Shown here: in pieces, positions 1 to 8,038 of the stretch
How positions within the stretch are numbered: the stretch's first letter is position 1
Layout: each line of letters starts with the position of its first letter
DNA from: Prochlorococcus sp. scB245a_520K10
Lineage (GTDB): Bacteria; Cyanobacteriota; Cyanobacteriia; PCC-6307; Cyanobiaceae
Length of the DNA stretch: 64,000 bases
Direction of reading: 5' to 3'
Assembly (NCBI GenBank): GCA_000634515.1
Contig: JFNU01000202.1
Span: 124,001 to 188,000, forward strand
Notes under the pieces: generated by a model
The model's input: only the letters and a program-made list of their open reading frames with translations
Told to the model about the DNA's origin: nothing
Database searches by the model: none
Translations under genes and position numbers: made by a program

Positions 1-156
1 AAACAAGGCTTCAATAGCTGCCTTTATTTGTGGCTTTGCCGCTCTATGATCTACCTCAAAAGTATATTGATTAAGATCTAGTGCGTTTGTAGCTTTCTCA
101 GTAATAACTGGCTTTCGTATTACATCAGCTAAACGAGAATCGAATAATTTACTCAT
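1..156 (-). CDS. rplW: 50S ribosomal protein L23 (partial, 3' end outside window)
   Basis: N-terminal 52 codons of ribosomal protein L23, reading off the left edge. The translation begins [20 protein letters not shown] and continues [17 protein letters not shown], the usual start of bacterial L23, which binds 23S rRNA near the peptide exit tunnel. The ATG overlaps the TGA of rplD (ATGA), so the two are translationally coupled. The gene order rplC-rplD-rplW is the standard S10 operon order. Only the stop and the C-terminal half are missing, because of the window edge. Confidence 0.93.
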   Translation of the reverse strand, partial: MSKLFDSRLADVIRKPVITEKATNALDLNQYTFEVDHRAAKPQIKAAIEALF

Positions 157-785
157 GATGCATAAACCTCCTGAATTTTATTTATTGCTGATTGACCTAT
201 AACCAACTTATTAGCATTGAGAATATCAAATACATTTAATTGATCGGCTGCGATTAATTTTACCTTTTCAATATTATTAATGGATTTTTTTATTACATCG
301 GAAGGACTATCAAGGATAACTAAAACTTTTTCAGTTTTTTGTATACCTAATCGAGCAAGGCCATTGATGATGTCACTTGTTTTAGGTTGCTTTAGGGTAG
401 AACCAAAATCTTCAACAGCCTTCATATCAGATACTCTAGACATAAGTGCTGTTCGGAGAGCTAATCTACGTTCCTTACGATTCATATCAAGATTGTAAGA
501 ACGTGGCTTTGGCCCAAAAATAATTCCACCCCCAGGTCTTAAGGGTGTTCTTATTGATCCTTGACGTGCTCTTCCTGTGCCTTTCTGTTTGTAAGGCTTT
601 CTACCGCCACCTCGAACTTCAGATCTTGTCAAAGTTGATGCAGTTCCTTGTCTTTTGTTTGCTAGTTGCCTAAGAACTGCTCTATGGATTAGGTCTGCCG
701 AAGAAGTTTCCTTAGCAACTGCTAAATCAAGAGTAACTTTTCCTGATTTTTTACCATCCCATTTAAGAGTTTCGAGTGTTGTCAT
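153..785 (-). CDS. rplD: 50S ribosomal protein L4
   Basis: Ribosomal protein L4, 210 aa, a normal length. It binds 23S rRNA, and its extended loop lines the exit tunnel. The loop is recognisable at about residues 45-95 by the basic, glycine-rich segment [19 protein letters not shown] followed by a GGG-x-FGP motif. The gene overlaps rplC upstream by four bases and rplW downstream by four bases, so the three are one translationally coupled transcript. In enterobacteria L4 also represses the S10 operon, but nothing here shows whether that applies. Confidence 0.97.
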   Translation of the reverse strand: MTTLETLKWDGKKSGKVTLDLAVAKETSSADLIHRAVLRQLANKRQGTASTLTRSEVRGGGRKPYKQKGTGRARQGSIRTPLRPGGGIIFGPKPRSYNLDMNRKERRLALRTALMSRVSDMKAVEDFGSTLKQPKTSDIINGLARLGIQKTEKVLVILDSPSDVIKKSINNIEKVKLIAADQLNVFDILNANKLVIGQSAINKIQEVYAS

Positions 786-1435
786 GATTTTGCTCCTCCT
801 TTATTTCCTACAACATTGTTTGGCTTAATATTGACGATTGAGCCAGGCTTACCTGGGACAGAGCCTTTTACTACAAGCAAATTTTTCTGGTCATCAATTT
901 TTAGAACTAACAAACCTTTAGTAGTTATCTGTTTTCCTCCATATCTACCTGCCATTCTTTTTCCAGGATAAATTCTGCCTGGAGTTGTTCCTGCTCCTGT
1001 AGAACCTGGAGCTCTATGGTTTTTTGAACCATGACTCATTGGGCCTCTGCTAAACCCATGTCTTTTCTGGTAACCAGCAAAACCTCTACCCATAGATTTG
1101 CCACTGATATCAACTTTTTGGCCAACCTCAAAGTTTTTTACAGTTATTTGATTTCCTATTTCATAAGATGAAGTTTCTTCAACCCTGTATTCTTTTAAAT
1201 GCTTTAAAAGTTCTTCACCTGATTTCAGCAAATGTCCCTTTGCAGGTTTACTAATATGCTTCTCTTTAGACAAGCCATAACCTATCTGAACGGCTGTGTA
1301 ACCATCCAAAGCGGTAGTTTTCAATTGCGTGACACGGCATGGGCCAGCCTCAATAAGAGTAACTGGTACTGCATTACCTTTGTCGTCAAAAAGTTGGGAC
1401 ATGCCCAATTTTTTTCCTAGAATTCCTATAGACAT
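782..1435 (-). CDS. rplC: 50S ribosomal protein L3
   Basis: Ribosomal protein L3, 217 aa, one of the first proteins to assemble on 23S rRNA, with a loop reaching toward the peptidyl transferase centre. The N-terminus [20 protein letters not shown] and the central loop with [18 protein letters not shown] and [15 protein letters not shown] are family hallmarks. It is the first gene of the minus-strand ribosomal cluster here, so the operon promoter should lie in the 280-base gap upstream. In many bacteria rpsJ precedes rplC; here a divergent ndhN sits upstream instead, which is the cyanobacterial arrangement. Confidence 0.97.
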   Translation of the reverse strand: MSIGILGKKLGMSQLFDDKGNAVPVTLIEAGPCRVTQLKTTALDGYTAVQIGYGLSKEKHISKPAKGHLLKSGEELLKHLKEYRVEETSSYEIGNQITVKNFEVGQKVDISGKSMGRGFAGYQKRHGFSRGPMSHGSKNHRAPGSTGAGTTPGRIYPGKRMAGRYGGKQITTKGLLVLKIDDQKNLLVVKGSVPGKPGSIVNIKPNNVVGNKGGAKS

Positions 1436-1715
1436 AAGACTAAAGTAGGCTAGCTCGTAATGATTTTTCAGTTATCAAAAACCTTACATTAAGAAGGTGT
1501 GGTTAAAGAAAAACAATTAATAAGGTTGAGACTTATCTAAAAACTTAGATAGTTTCTCCAGGGATAAACCCACCTGATCTTTTTTAACGAAACGCTAAAA
1601 AATGTGAAATTTTGTAGAGGCTCGGCTAGCTTGCGAGCATAAAAATTCACTGAATTACAATTGTACATCATCAAGTACCATAAAATAAAATAAAATAGAA
1701 ATAAAGGAAATTTTT
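1436..1715. other. Divergent intergenic region between rplC and ndhN
   Basis: A 280-base gap, long for this compact genome, that must hold the promoters of the S10 ribosomal operon (leftward) and of ndhN (rightward). Two inverted repeats are visible. One has a 7-bp stem with a 4-base loop at 1534-1551 (TATCTAA/TTAGATA), in the rplC leader. The other is a GCTCG/CGAGC pair at 1620-1638. Neither is followed directly by a T-run, so they do not look like simple terminators. No ORF was seen. Confidence 0.6.
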
Positions 1716-2192
1716 ATGCCATTAATTCTCACAGGGAAAAAATTTCATAACGATCTAAAAACTAACAAATGTCTTGCAATCTTTGCTCCTCTTGAAGGTG
1801 GTTATGAAACTCGTCTTTTGAGGAGAATGAGAGCCAAGGGCTTTAAAACTTTTATAACCTCAGCAAGAGGACTTGGAGATCCAGAAGTCTTTTTGCTCAA
1901 ATTACATGGCATTAGGCCACCCCATCTAGGTCATCAAAGCGTAGGGAGAAATGGAGCGCTTGGTGAAGTTCAACAAGTAATCCCAATGGCTGCTGAGTTA
2001 TTTAATGAAAATGATAAAAATAAATTACTTTGGTTGTTAGAAGGTCAAGTGTTGTCTCAATCTGAATTAGAGAGCCTAATAGAGATTTGTACAAAAGATA
2101 ATAAACTAACAATTGTTGTTGAAATGGGGGGTTCAAGAAAACTTGAATGGAAACCATTAAATGATTATATTTTGGATGAATTTGAAATTTAA
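1716..2192 (+). CDS. ndhN: NAD(P)H-quinone oxidoreductase subunit N
   Basis: NdhN, 158 aa, a peripheral subunit specific to cyanobacterial and chloroplast NDH-1, which takes electrons from ferredoxin to plastoquinone for cyclic electron flow and respiration. The conserved start [14 protein letters not shown], the [19 protein letters not shown] block and the [18 protein letters not shown] motif identify the family. The length matches the usual 150-160 aa. It is followed five bases later by ldpA on the same strand, so both are probably co-transcribed from the promoter in the upstream gap. Confidence 0.95.
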   Translation: MPLILTGKKFHNDLKTNKCLAIFAPLEGGYETRLLRRMRAKGFKTFITSARGLGDPEVFLLKLHGIRPPHLGHQSVGRNGALGEVQQVIPMAAELFNENDKNKLLWLLEGQVLSQSELESLIEICTKDNKLTIVVEMGGSRKLEWKPLNDYILDEFEI

Positions 2193-2197
2193 ATTGT

Positions 2198-3205
2198 TTG
2201 AATAAAAACAAGAATAAAAAAGATAAATGGATTAAGTTGATTTGTGGCGCCAGTAATGAAGATATAGTTGCTATTGAAGATTTATGTGCAATTTATACTG
2301 CTGCAGGTGTTGACTACATAGATGTTGCCGCTGAAGAATCTATAGTTAATGCAGCAAAAAAAGGAATCGAGTGGGCGCAAAAAATCTATAACAACTCCCC
2401 TGGACTAATGATAAGCATCAGTGATGGTAATGATATCCACTTTCGTAAAGCAAAATTTGATCCATTAAGATGTCCTTCTAATTGTTCAAGACCTTGCGAA
2501 AAAGTATGCCCCACCTTTGCCATTGATATTTCTGGGATCAAAGAGAGTAAATGTTATGGATGTGGAAGGTGTATAAATAGTTGTCCCCTAAATCTAATTA
2601 GTGAATATGAATACAATTTGTCAAAATATGATTTAGCAACAACACTCCAAAAAACGAAGCCTAATGCAGTAGAAATTCATACAAGAATCAATCGCTTAGA
2701 TTCTTTTACAAAAGTTGTAAGTATCCTTAAAAGTTCTGAAACGAAATTAGATAAGATATCTATCAGTTGTGGATTAAATCAATCTTTCAAAAAATTACAA
2801 GAGCCCGAAGATCTTTTGAAAGCTCTCTGGGAAAGATATGATATTCTCGAAGAACTAAATATTCCCCTTATTTGGCAGCTAGATGGAAGGCCAATGTCTG
2901 GTGATCTTGCTCCAACAACAAGTAGAGATACAGTTAAGTTATTTGAAAAAATCGGTTCAGATCTTCCACCAGGATTAATTCAATTGGCAGGAGGAACAAA
3001 TGAAAAAACTCATGAATTTTTGAAGTCAAACAATTTACCGGATGGCATAGCATTTGGAAGTGCTGCAAGAAAAATTATGCAGCCCCTTATTGAATTTGCG
3101 CACACAAATAACAAAAGGCTCTATGAGTATCCTGAAAGAATGGCATTAGCAATCAAAAAAGCTCAGAAATTTTTAGAGCCATGGAAATCTAAATCAGTCA
3201 AATAA
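2198..3205 (+). CDS. ldpA: LdpA-like iron-sulfur protein (light-dependent circadian input)
   Basis: A 335-aa protein with two ferredoxin-type 4Fe-4S motifs near residues 85-130 (CPSNCSRPCEKVCP and CYGCGRCINSCP), followed by an LdpA-type C-terminal domain. In Synechococcus elongatus LdpA senses redox state and passes light information to the KaiABC clock. Prochlorococcus lacks kaiA, so the role here may differ. The only early start in frame is TTG at 2198, five bases after the ndhN stop, which suggests coupled translation. An ATG start is not available before the conserved region. Confidence 0.85.
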   Translation: MNKNKNKKDKWIKLICGASNEDIVAIEDLCAIYTAAGVDYIDVAAEESIVNAAKKGIEWAQKIYNNSPGLMISISDGNDIHFRKAKFDPLRCPSNCSRPCEKVCPTFAIDISGIKESKCYGCGRCINSCPLNLISEYEYNLSKYDLATTLQKTKPNAVEIHTRINRLDSFTKVVSILKSSETKLDKISISCGLNQSFKKLQEPEDLLKALWERYDILEELNIPLIWQLDGRPMSGDLAPTTSRDTVKLFEKIGSDLPPGLIQLAGGTNEKTHEFLKSNNLPDGIAFGSAARKIMQPLIEFAHTNNKRLYEYPERMALAIKKAQKFLEPWKSKSVK

Positions 3206-3300
3206 TTTTTTTATTTTTTAAAACATGCTCCATAATTTATAAAAACTTTGTATTTTTTTGATAGAAAAAAATCTTTTGATGTATTAAAATAAAATTTCAA

Positions 3301-3372
3301 TGGGCCGTCGCCAAGTGGTAAGGCATCGGGTTTTGGTCTCGACATTCCTAGGTTCGAATCCTAGCGGCCCAG
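3301..3372 (+). tRNA. tRNA-Gln (anticodon TTG)
   Basis: A 72-base cloverleaf. The 7-bp acceptor stem TGGGCCG/CGGCCCA is fully paired with discriminator G. The anticodon loop contains TTTTGGT with anticodon TTG, and the T-arm carries GGTTCGAATCC. The U1-A72 first pair is typical of tRNA-Gln. CCA is not encoded. Confidence 0.96.
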
Positions 3373-3388
3373 TTCTAATATTTAATTA

Positions 3389-4165
3389 GTGTCTTCTCAA
3401 AAAATATTTCTATTTGATTTTGATGGAGTTATAGTCGATGGAATGTATGAATATTGGTATAGTTCTCTTCTAGCCTGTGAAAAATATTTAAATTCACCGT
3501 ACATCTTTTTTGACCCAATACTTTATAAAAGAGTACCAAATACTTTCAAAGAAATTAGGCCATGGGTGAAATATGGTTGGGAAATGGTTCTAATTGTGCA
3601 CGAAATTATAAAAAAAGAAAATCCAATAGAAAATCATAATAAAAATGATTTCATTAATAATTATCATCAAAATTGCCAGAAAATACTAAAAGATAATTCC
3701 TGGATTGCCCAAGATTTACAAAAAATACTAGATAAGTCTCGTGAGTACCAAATTGACAAAGATTTTAAATCTTGGGTTGATTTACACGATCCATTTTTTG
3801 AAGTTATAAATTTCTTAAAAGAGTTAAGAAAGAGAGATATTAAAACCGGAATCATAACAACAAAAGGAAAAAAATTTGCAGAAAAGATACTTAAACAATT
3901 AAATATTTTTCCAGAATTTATTTTTGGATATGAATCCGGAACAAAAATTAAAATAGCAGAAAAGCTTACACAAACCTATGAAATTTTAGGTTTTATAGAA
4001 GATAGGAAAAAAACTCTTATTGATATTAAAAAAAATGCAGGAACCTCTCATATTCCTTGCTTCTTGGCTGATTGGGGATATTTAAAAGACTCAGATAGAT
4101 ATAATTTAAGTAATGAAATCACATTATTAAAATTAAGTAATCTTGAGGAATTAGTTGCAATTTAA
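3389..4165 (+). CDS. HAD-superfamily hydrolase (phosphatase-like)
   Basis: A 258-aa haloacid dehalogenase-type hydrolase. Motif I is DFDGVIVDG at about residues 9-17, with the nucleophile and acid/base aspartates. Motif II is the GIITTKG stretch near residue 154. The motif III lysine follows in the KKFAEKILK region, and motif IV is FIEDR near residue 208. A large helical cap lies between motifs I and II, as in phosphoglycolate phosphatase-like C1-cap enzymes. The substrate cannot be told from sequence. The start is GTG at 3389, just after the tRNA-Gln gene. It ends before the recA promoter. Confidence 0.82.
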   Translation: MSSQKIFLFDFDGVIVDGMYEYWYSSLLACEKYLNSPYIFFDPILYKRVPNTFKEIRPWVKYGWEMVLIVHEIIKKENPIENHNKNDFINNYHQNCQKILKDNSWIAQDLQKILDKSREYQIDKDFKSWVDLHDPFFEVINFLKELRKRDIKTGIITTKGKKFAEKILKQLNIFPEFIFGYESGTKIKIAEKLTQTYEILGFIEDRKKTLIDIKKNAGTSHIPCFLADWGYLKDSDRYNLSNEITLLKLSNLEELVAI

Positions 4166-4179
4166 AGATAATCAGCTAG

Positions 4180-4193
4180 AGTACAGATGTACT
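4180..4193 (+). promoter_or_regulatory. SOS (LexA-type) box on the recA promoter
   Basis: AGTACAGATGTACT is a perfect inverted repeat (AGTAC, four bases, GTACT). It fits the cyanobacterial LexA consensus RGTACNNNDGTWCB described in Anabaena at every position. It touches a -10-like TATAGT at 4194-4199 and lies about 85 bases before the recA ATG. LexA binding here would block the recA promoter until DNA damage. That the box is functional is inferred from its match and position. Confidence 0.78.
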
Positions 4194-4277
4194 ATAGTTT
4201 GTATTTATGAAGTTTGGTTTAAATAAAAAATTCCAAATTTAGAATAATTACAAGAACTTTAACCGATAAATAAAACA

Positions 4278-5375
4278 ATGAGCCTCGAAGAAAAGAAAAA
4301 AACTGAATCAAAAGAAAAAGACAAGGCATTAAGTCTCGTCTTAGGTCAAATAGAAAGAAATTTTGGACGAGGATCAATAATGAGACTTGGTGACGCTTCA
4401 AGAATGAAAGTAGAAACAATATCTACTGGAGCGCTCACCTTAGATTTAGCATTAGGAGGAGGTTATCCAAAAGGAAGAGTGGTAGAAGTTTACGGACCAG
4501 AAAGTTCAGGAAAAACTACATTAACGCTTCATGCGATTGCGGAAGTCCAAAAAAATGGAGGAGTGGCTGCATTTGTTGATGCTGAGCATGCACTCGATCC
4601 AGTTTATGCAGCCTCTTTAGGAGTTGATGTTGAAAATTTATTAGTTTCACAACCGGATACTGGGGAAATGGCGCTAGAAATAGTTGACCAACTTATAAGA
4701 TCGAGTGCGGTAGATCTTGTAGTTGTTGACTCGGTCGCAGCATTAACTCCAAGAGCCGAGATAGAAGGAGAGATGGGAGATCACGTAATTGGAAGCCAAG
4801 CAAGGCTAATGAGTCAAGCAATGAGAAAAATAACAGGAAATATTGGAAAATCTGGTTGCACGGTAATATTCCTGAATCAATTACGCTTAAAGATTGGCGT
4901 TACATACGGCAATCCAGAAACAACCACAGGAGGAAATGCATTAAAATTTTATGCCTCAGTGAGACTTGATATCAGAAGAATTCAAACTCTTAAAAGAGGA
5001 ACTGAAGAATACGGCATAAGAGCAAAAGTAAAAGTAGCAAAAAACAAAGTTGCACCACCATTTAGGATTGCAGAGTTTGATATTCTCTTCGGAAAAGGTA
5101 TTAGTACGACAGGATGTTTATTAGATTTAGCAGAAGAGACTAATATCATAATAAGGAGAGGTGCTTGGTATAGCTATGAAGGAGAAAATATTGGACAAGG
5201 AAGAGATAATACAATTATTTGGCTTGATCAAAATTTAGAAATTAGGAATAAAGTAGAATCTATTGTTAAAGAGAAATTAACAGAAGGTACTGAAGTCAGT
5301 TCTAATTCAATGAAAGCATTAAATAGCAATCCTGCTAATACAATCGCTGTTAATGATATAAAAACAGTAGCTTAG
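4278..5375 (+). CDS. recA: Recombinase RecA
   Basis: RecA, 365 aa, forms filaments on single-stranded DNA, catalyses strand exchange and triggers LexA self-cleavage. The Walker A motif GPESSGKT is at about residues 73-80. Walker [13 protein letters not shown] is near 145, and the L2 DNA-binding loop region with [15 protein letters not shown] is near 215. An SOS-type box lies on the promoter upstream, indicating damage induction. The C-terminus is less acidic than in E. coli RecA. It converges with a DUF2839 gene two bases after its stop, so no separate terminator fits between them. Confidence 0.98.
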   Translation: MSLEEKKKTESKEKDKALSLVLGQIERNFGRGSIMRLGDASRMKVETISTGALTLDLALGGGYPKGRVVEVYGPESSGKTTLTLHAIAEVQKNGGVAAFVDAEHALDPVYAASLGVDVENLLVSQPDTGEMALEIVDQLIRSSAVDLVVVDSVAALTPRAEIEGEMGDHVIGSQARLMSQAMRKITGNIGKSGCTVIFLNQLRLKIGVTYGNPETTTGGNALKFYASVRLDIRRIQTLKRGTEEYGIRAKVKVAKNKVAPPFRIAEFDILFGKGISTTGCLLDLAEETNIIIRRGAWYSYEGENIGQGRDNTIIWLDQNLEIRNKVESIVKEKLTEGTEVSSNSMKALNSNPANTIAVNDIKTVA

Positions 5376-5377
5376 AT

Positions 5378-5623
5378 TTATAAAAAACCGGCCAAAGTCC
5401 ACCACCCAGCAGCAGGGCCTACAAATCTCACTACAATCCATAAGATTATTAAGCCTCCGATTCCAAACCAGCTGGCCTTAATACTTAATTTAATTAGATT
5501 ATCTCTTTGATTGATTGTAAAGGGGAGCCATTCGACTAATCTTGGAGACTCATCATATTTAGTTTTAGTAATACTTTTTTTTGGAGGTAACCCAAGTGTT
5601 TTTCGTCTTTTTGCTTCACCCAT
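5378..5623 (-). CDS. DUF2839 family small membrane protein
   Basis: An 81-aa cyanobacterial protein that starts MGEAKRRKTLGLPP and ends in one transmembrane helix (about residues 52-70, IGGLIILWIVVRFVG) with a short aromatic tail. The MGEAKRRK start followed by a single C-terminal helix is typical of the DUF2839 family found across cyanobacteria. Its function is unknown. It lies tail to tail with recA and just downstream of the DinG-like gene on the same strand, with 30 bases between. Confidence 0.82.
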   Translation of the reverse strand: MGEAKRRKTLGLPPKKSITKTKYDESPRLVEWLPFTINQRDNLIKLSIKASWFGIGGLIILWIVVRFVGPAAGWWTLAGFL

Positions 5624-5653
5624 ATTTCTTTAAGTTATTTATAAAATCATAAC

Positions 5654-7102
5654 CTAATCAAAAGGTAGCATATAGTTAATTTGTTGTGATGGTTGAATGT
5701 TTTGCAAAAGTAATCTTCCCCAGTTTCTTTTATTCGCTCTTCCATCTAGAATTATTAACTTACCTGAATTTCTTCTTAAAGGGGAAATAGATCTCTCAAG
5801 TTTGATTCTGGCATGAGGAAGTAGGAAGTCTCTAAACCAATCTTGAGAAAGCTTTTTTTTATGAGAAACTGTTATTACATTTATAGGTTCTGACATATTC
5901 GGAATCGGAAACAAAGGAATAATAATTTGTTCTGGAATTTGTATTAAATAAGAATTCATAATCCACCAATCATAACTAGAGCAAAGAATTTCATTCCTAT
6001 AAATAGGAATTGTCTCTAGCAAAACCCTCTTTCCGTACGTGGAGGCTAATTCTGTAGCAACGTTAGTTTTCAAATCAATATCGTCAGACAAAATTAAAGT
6101 TAAACCCTTTCTAAAAAGTATTAACTTTTTGCATTTATCCAATATTGAATTCGTAAAAAGAGGATTATTAGGAAGCAACTGCTTAGAGGGTATATATAAT
6201 GAGATCTTTTTCTCTTCAAAATTACTTTTAAAATTAATAACTAAATCAATATCTAAACTGTGCTTTTTAAGATAAATTTGAAAAAAATTATCTTTTCTCA
6301 AAGCTGATAAAAAAACAAATTTATTATTTGAAAAAAATTCCTTAATTTGAGCAAGTTCATCTATTGGCTGCAAATACAAATTCCAATCTAAATTTATATT
6401 ATTTAATTTTACCCAGCATGCCCAACCTTGAGCTAATGCTTTGTAAACGCTTAAAAATTTATCAGAAAAAAAAGAATTTTCATGGAAAAAGTGTGACAAA
6501 AAACTAATTTCTTTTTCTTCTAAGTTGATATAACTATTTCCTAAGACCTTTCTCTTAAAGAACTTTTTCTTCAATGAATCATATACTTTATTAAAGTCTT
6601 GATTGATAAATTCAAATTCTTTAGAATTTTTTGTCCAATCCTTTTTAAGTAAAGAAATTCTAAAATGATTTTTTAAATCCTGTTTTATATTTTCAACACC
6701 AAAATAAACTATTCGATGATTTTTAAGATTAAGAGAATTGTTATTTTTAAGTAAATCTTCAATTGTTATCAAGCGAACATGATGATTTGCAAAAATTAGT
6801 TGATCATTTTTTAAAATAAAATTTAAACCTAGATTTTTTAATGAATTTATCTGAAATTTTTTTATAAATTGAATTTTTTCTTCGGATAAAATAAAAGTTG
6901 AATCTTCTTCCTTTAAAGATAAAGAAATCAAAATTGGAGGTAACCAATCATGGCTCAAGAAAATTTCTGAATTAATTAGATAGGTAGAATCATTGGCAAT
7001 ACACTTGGAAATTATCCTCCCAAAAGAATATATGTGTTCCCAATTAATACTTTGATCTCTCAAAAAATTTTTCAAATATTGATGACTTAAAATTTCAAGC
7101 AT
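5654..7102 (-). CDS. Degenerate DinG/Rad3-like helicase-related protein
   Basis: A 482-aa protein, lysine- and phenylalanine-rich. The last 90 residues resemble the end of DinG-type (COG1199) helicases: HARIKLERSISPLRRNSG, then KLIILDGRANKRNWGRLLL, matching the motif VI region and the ILD-R tail of that family. Elsewhere I see no Walker A (GxGKT) and no DEAH box, and it is shorter than full DinG (about 640-700 aa). It is therefore probably a decayed or repurposed helicase that may not hydrolyse ATP. The reading frame is intact over its whole length, so it is not a simple pseudogene. Function unknown; the family call rests on the C-terminus. Confidence 0.6.
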   Translation of the reverse strand: MLEILSHQYLKNFLRDQSINWEHIYSFGRIISKCIANDSTYLINSEIFLSHDWLPPILISLSLKEEDSTFILSEEKIQFIKKFQINSLKNLGLNFILKNDQLIFANHHVRLITIEDLLKNNNSLNLKNHRIVYFGVENIKQDLKNHFRISLLKKDWTKNSKEFEFINQDFNKVYDSLKKKFFKRKVLGNSYINLEEKEISFLSHFFHENSFFSDKFLSVYKALAQGWACWVKLNNINLDWNLYLQPIDELAQIKEFFSNNKFVFLSALRKDNFFQIYLKKHSLDIDLVINFKSNFEEKKISLYIPSKQLLPNNPLFTNSILDKCKKLILFRKGLTLILSDDIDLKTNVATELASTYGKRVLLETIPIYRNEILCSSYDWWIMNSYLIQIPEQIIIPLFPIPNMSEPINVITVSHKKKLSQDWFRDFLLPHARIKLERSISPLRRNSGKLIILDGRANKRNWGRLLLQNIQPSQQINYMLPFD

Positions 7103-7198
7103 TTATAATTAATTTAATTTAAGAAACATTCAAAAATTTATGAACCTAATATACAAAAAATTGGTATGAATATAAGAAAGTATTGAATTAATAAATCT

Positions 7199-8038
7199 AT
7201 GAAAATTGGAATAGTAGGATTAGGTTTAATTGGCGGTTCTTTAGGATTAAAACTCCAAAGTCTAAACCATACAATTTTTGGAATAGCGAATAATGAATTA
7301 AATGAGAAAAAAGCTAAGAAAAAAAAGCTTGCAAATTTTGTTAGCTGTGATCTTAGCTTATTAAAAAAATGTGAGCTGATAATTTTGGCATTGCCTATCA
7401 AAGATTTAATAATTCCATCTCAACGATTAGTAGCATCTATACCGCAAGAAACAATAGTAACTGATGTAGGCTCTATTAAAGAGCCAATTGTAAATACATG
7501 GGAAAATTTACATCCTCTATTTATTGGATCACATCCAATGGCGGGAACAGAAAAGAAAGGGGTTGATTCAGGTTTTGAAGATCTTTTTAAAAGTGCAAAA
7601 TGGATTATTACACCCACACAAAATAGTGATTCAAATGCAGTTAGAACTATTTCCGAGCTAATAAAATCAATGGATTGTGAAATTTGTCAAGCTTCGCCAA
7701 AAGAGCATGATGAAGCAGTATCTCTGATTTCTCATTTGCCTATATTTTTAGCTTCTACCCTAATTCAAACTGCCCATACAAAAAATAATCCAGCTTTATT
7801 AGATCTCACACAAAAGCTTGCTGCTACAGGATTTGCTGACACTTCGAGAGTTGGTGGCGGCAATGAAAAACTAGGCTTAGATTTAGCTATGAATAATCAG
7901 ATTAATGTTTTAAATGCCATTAATAATTTTAAAAATAAGCTGAATACATTGGAATCTCTTATAAAAGAAGAAAATTGGGAGTTACTCTCTAAGAAACTTT
8001 CTGAAGCAAAAGAGATCAGAAAGAAATTTATAAATTAA
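7199..8038 (+). CDS. tyrA: Prephenate/arogenate dehydrogenase
   Basis: A 279-aa TyrA, which converts prephenate or arogenate to hydroxyphenylpyruvate or tyrosine. The N-terminal Rossmann motif GIVGLGLIGGSLGLKL binds NAD(P). Central conserved blocks are TDVGSIKEPI, then GSHPMAGTEKKGVD with the catalytic His, followed by SHLPIFLASTLI in the helical dimer domain. Cyanobacterial enzymes of this type usually prefer arogenate with NADP; that preference is inferred. It lacks ACT and chorismate mutase domains. It overlaps the end of convergent crtD by 11 bases. Confidence 0.92.
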   Translation: MKIGIVGLGLIGGSLGLKLQSLNHTIFGIANNELNEKKAKKKKLANFVSCDLSLLKKCELIILALPIKDLIIPSQRLVASIPQETIVTDVGSIKEPIVNTWENLHPLFIGSHPMAGTEKKGVDSGFEDLFKSAKWIITPTQNSDSNAVRTISELIKSMDCEICQASPKEHDEAVSLISHLPIFLASTLIQTAHTKNNPALLDLTQKLAATGFADTSRVGGGNEKLGLDLAMNNQINVLNAINNFKNKLNTLESLIKEENWELLSKKLSEAKEIRKKFIN

